Assembly: GCA_934675795.1 (NCBI GenBank)
Contig: CAKURW010000055.1
Location: forward strand, 1-8,249
Source of the DNA: an uncultured Collinsella sp.
GTDB taxonomy: Bacteria; Actinomycetota; Coriobacteriia; Coriobacteriales; Coriobacteriaceae
Length of the DNA: 8,249 nt
Reading direction: 5' to 3'
Shown: one piece after another, positions 6,515 to 8,249 of the stretch
How positions within the stretch are numbered: position 1 is the stretch's first letter
How the letters are laid out: every line of letters starts with the position of its first letter
The notes under the pieces: model-generated
What the model was told of the DNA's origin: nothing
Databases searched by the model: none
What the model saw: only the letters and a program-made list of their open reading frames with translations
Translations under genes and position numbers: made by a program

Positions 6515-6724
6515 GTAGCTGGAAACCTCCGTAGTGCGTTTTTGCTGCGTTTGAGCTGCGTGTGATTCGATCGCGCTGCATAGTACCCCGAGCAAATCGC
6601 GACCTGCGGTTTTACTCAAAAGGCGCACGTCAATTGCGTAAAACTCACATCCTCTCAACAGGAGTTTTCCACAACTCAAATGCATAAAGCGTGTCAAAAA
6701 CCCTGTTTTTGCACCCGCTCTATG
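6515..6724 (-). other. Leader/promoter region of the secreted-protein gene, rich in short inverted repeats
   Basis: Together with the metY terminator this gap is 312 bases long with no gene. Near the gene it holds GGAGG (the SD) and a TACTAT that could be a weak -10 (about 6579-6584). A perfect TTGACA on the minus strand (6692-6697) has no matching -10 at normal spacing. Between 6609 and 6677 three short complementary segment pairs overlap one another. The frame is open on the minus strand through the gap, but composition and the downstream SD argue against it being coding. Confidence 0.5.
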
Positions 6725-6766
6725 CAAAAAAGGCGCCTGTGCAACCATTGTTCGCACAGGCGCCTT
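6725..6766 (-). terminator. Intrinsic terminator of metY
   Basis: A perfect 13-base stem, AAGGCGCCTGTGC (minus, 6754-6766) with 6730-6742, has an 11-base loop and is followed by TTTTTT on the minus strand. It lies about 60 bases after the metY stop codon and is a textbook Rho-independent terminator. The T-run also belongs to a second inverted repeat further on (6706-6730). Confidence 0.92.
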
Positions 6767-6826
6767 GAGCAGGCATTTTATGCAGTTATACCTATCGAGT
6801 CGCAAGGGGTCCTTGCACAAGTCGCC

Positions 6827-8137
6827 TTACTCGTCCAGCGCGGCGAAGGCCTGCTTCAGATCCCAAATGATATCCTCGGCGTTCTCGGTACCGATGGAAA
6901 GACGGATCGTGGAGGGCGTGATGTTCTGCTCGGCGAGCTCCTCGGCAGAGAGCTGGGAGTGCGTGGTGGTAGCCGGGTGCACGACGAGCGACTTGACGTC
7001 GGCCACGTTGGCGAGCAGCGAGAACACCTGCAGATGATCGATGAACTTCCAAGCTGCCTCCTGGCCACCCTTAATCTCAAAGGTGAAGATCGAAGCGCCG
7101 CCGTTGGGGAAGTACTTCTGATAGAGCTCGTGATCGGGGTGCTCAGGCAGGCTCGGGTGGTTCACCTTGGCGACATGGCTGTCACCAGCCAGGAACTCAA
7201 CGACCTTCTTGGTGTTCTCGACATGGCGGTCGACGCGCAGCGACAGGGTCTCGGTGCCCTGGAGCAGGACCCAGGCGTTGAACGGGCTGATGCAGGCACC
7301 CTCGTCGCGCAGCAGGATGGCGCGGACATAGGTTGCGAAGGCGGCGGGACCGGCAGCCTCGGCAAACGAAACACCATGGTAGGAGGGGTTGGGCTCAGCG
7401 ATCTGGGCGTACTTTCCGCTCGCCTTCCAATCGAAGTTACCGCCGTCGACGATCACACCGCCCAGCGAGGTGCCGTGGCCGCCGATGAACTTGGTTGCGG
7501 AGTGGACAACGATGTTGGCGCCATGCTCCAGCGGACGGAACAGATACGGGGTGCCGAAAGTGTTGTCGACGACAACCGGCAGACCGTGCTTCTTGGCGAT
7601 CTCGGAGATGGCGTCGATGTTGGGGATGTCGGAGTTGGGGTTGCCGAGCGTCTCGAGATAGATGACCGTGGTGTTGTCCTTGATGGCACCCTCAACCTCT
7701 TCCAGGTTATGAGCATCGACAAACGTGGTCTCGACGCCAAACTGGGAGAGCGTATGCTCGAGCAGGTTGTAGGAACCACCGTAGATGGTCTTCTGAGCCA
7801 CCACGTGGTCACCAGCCTGGGCAAGAGCCTGCAGGGTATAGGTGATGGCAGCAGCGCCGGAGGCGACGGCGAGGCCGGCCACGCCGCCCTCGAGTGCAGC
7901 GATGCGGTCCTCGAAGACGCCCTGGGTGGAGTTGGTCAGACGACCGTAGATGTTGCCGGCGTCGGCGAGGCCAAAGCGGTCAGCGGCATGCTGGGCGTTG
8001 CGGAACACGTAGCTCGTGGTCTGGTAGATAGGCACGGCGCGGGCATCGGATGCGGGATCGGCGCTCTCCTGGCCAACGTGCAGCTGCAGGGTATCGAAAC
8101 CAAAGGTGTGCTCGGGGTTGTTGATGAACTGGCTCAT
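6827..8137 (-). CDS. metY: O-acetylhomoserine sulfhydrylase (O-acetylhomoserine aminocarboxypropyltransferase)
   Basis: This PLP enzyme of the Cys/Met metabolism family makes homocysteine from O-acetylhomoserine and sulfide, the direct-sulfhydrylation route to methionine. Many members also act on O-acetylserine. The product has 436 residues, the usual length for this subgroup and longer than cystathionine synthases (about 380-400). Visible motifs are YGRLTNST (64-71, phosphate/PLP contacts from the neighbouring subunit), VVVDNTFGTPYL with D191 (contact to the PLP ring nitrogen), VHSATKFIGGHG with the PLP Schiff-base lysine K216, EPNPSYHG (248-255), and IRLSIGTE (411-418) with the carboxylate-binding Arg. 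The ATG at 8137 follows AAGGAGAT with good spacing and gives the typical N-terminus TFGFDTLQLHVGQ; the frame is open further upstream but is not needed. The gene ends in a strong terminator, so it is probably monocistronic. I see no SAM riboswitch core in the available leader. Confidence 0.95.
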   Translation of the reverse strand: MSQFINNPEHTFGFDTLQLHVGQESADPASDARAVPIYQTTSYVFRNAQHAADRFGLADAGNIYGRLTNSTQGVFEDRIAALEGGVAGLAVASGAAAITYTLQALAQAGDHVVAQKTIYGGSYNLLEHTLSQFGVETTFVDAHNLEEVEGAIKDNTTVIYLETLGNPNSDIPNIDAISEIAKKHGLPVVVDNTFGTPYLFRPLEHGANIVVHSATKFIGGHGTSLGGVIVDGGNFDWKASGKYAQIAEPNPSYHGVSFAEAAGPAAFATYVRAILLRDEGACISPFNAWVLLQGTETLSLRVDRHVENTKKVVEFLAGDSHVAKVNHPSLPEHPDHELYQKYFPNGGASIFTFEIKGGQEAAWKFIDHLQVFSLLANVADVKSLVVHPATTTHSQLSAEELAEQNITPSTIRLSIGTENAEDIIWDLKQAFAALDE

Positions 8138-8192
8138 GATGATCTCCTTGATCGAACGAAAGTAAATAAATAAGAGAGAAGTAAGTCGCTGT

Positions 8193-8224
8193 CTCCTGAT
8201 CACGCCGACGGGCGCAAACAGGAG
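8193..8224 (-). promoter_or_regulatory. Leader hairpin upstream of metY
   Basis: Stem CTCCTG (minus, 8219-8224) pairs with CAGGAG (8193-8198), and inside it GCGCC/CGGCG-type pairing (8203-8206 with 8211-8214) can form a nested hairpin. It lies about 55 bases before the metY start. No T-run follows, so it is not a simple terminator. On the plus strand it shares GGCGCAAACAG with hairpin copy A and CGCAAACAGGA with copy B. It lacks their outer stem. Confidence 0.45.
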
Positions 8225-8249
8225 CCCGGCATTCGTCTTGGTAAGCAAT

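Noticed and set aside
6662..6677. DnaA-box-like TTTTCCACA
   Set aside because: It is a single site one base off TTATCCACA, with no cluster and no dnaA/dnaN context, so an origin is not supported.
6515..6820. N-terminal extension of the secreted protein to an ATG at 6820
   Set aside because: It would bury the signal peptide 102 residues inside the protein and cross the metY terminator. A GGAGG and the signal peptide support the ATG at 6514.
6680..8173. 497-residue open frame on the plus strand, antisense to metY
   Set aside because: It mirrors the metY coding strand, has low-complexity Gly/Val/Asp-rich translation, no plausible SD and no recognisable motif. The MetY motifs on the opposite strand are unambiguous.
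8138..8249. SAM riboswitch in the metY leader
   Set aside because: A methionine gene makes this worth checking, but the visible leader lacks the conserved S-box core and only part of the upstream region is in the window.

Overview
The window looks like chromosomal DNA from a moderately GC-rich gut actinobacterium, probably a Coriobacteriia member close to Collinsella. That placement is inferred from the gene repertoire, the codon usage, the Shine-Dalgarno (SD)-led GTG starts (four of nine genes) and the style of the secreted protein; nothing here proves it. I see no rRNA, tRNA, CRISPR array, insertion sequence or phage gene.

Layout. 1-386 (minus) is the N-terminal part of a family 3 amino-acid-binding lipoprotein of an ABC transporter, with a clear promoter at 444-472. 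Next comes a minus-strand series read from right to left: a 4Fe-4S aldo/keto reductase (2661-3851), a Gfo/Idh/MocA oxidoreductase (1553-2572) and endonuclease IV (nfo, 534-1400). The two gaps in this series each hold a copy of a roughly 80-base hairpin element that runs into the SD of the next gene. On the plus strand are a 64-residue ORF resembling the C-terminal tail of cyclase (kynurenine formamidase-like) proteins (4014-4208) and a ketopantoate reductase family gene (4330-5244). The minus strand then carries a two-helix membrane microprotein (5334-5552), a secreted coiled-coil protein with a C-terminal 3D/double-psi-barrel-like domain (5738-6514), and metY, O-acetylhomoserine sulfhydrylase (6827-8137). 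Most of the right half is bounded by recognisable intrinsic terminators.

How the genes relate. There is no single pathway. MetY makes homocysteine (or cysteine) from O-acetylhomoserine (or O-acetylserine), the ketopantoate reductase homologue would serve pantothenate/CoA synthesis or a related 2-keto reduction, the two oxidoreductases have unknown substrates, and Nfo repairs abasic DNA.

The most interesting signal is the repeated intergenic hairpin at 1416-1496 and 2583-2660. Its outer arms and apical core are conserved, its inner arms differ, and all four differences in the six-base arm are matched by compensating changes on the other side. Both copies keep a base mismatch that becomes a G-U wobble only in RNA read in the direction of the genes. 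Both end at the SD of the next gene. This suggests a structured leader RNA or a hairpin-type repeat family. A hairpin in the metY leader (8193-8224) shares part of the core sequence.
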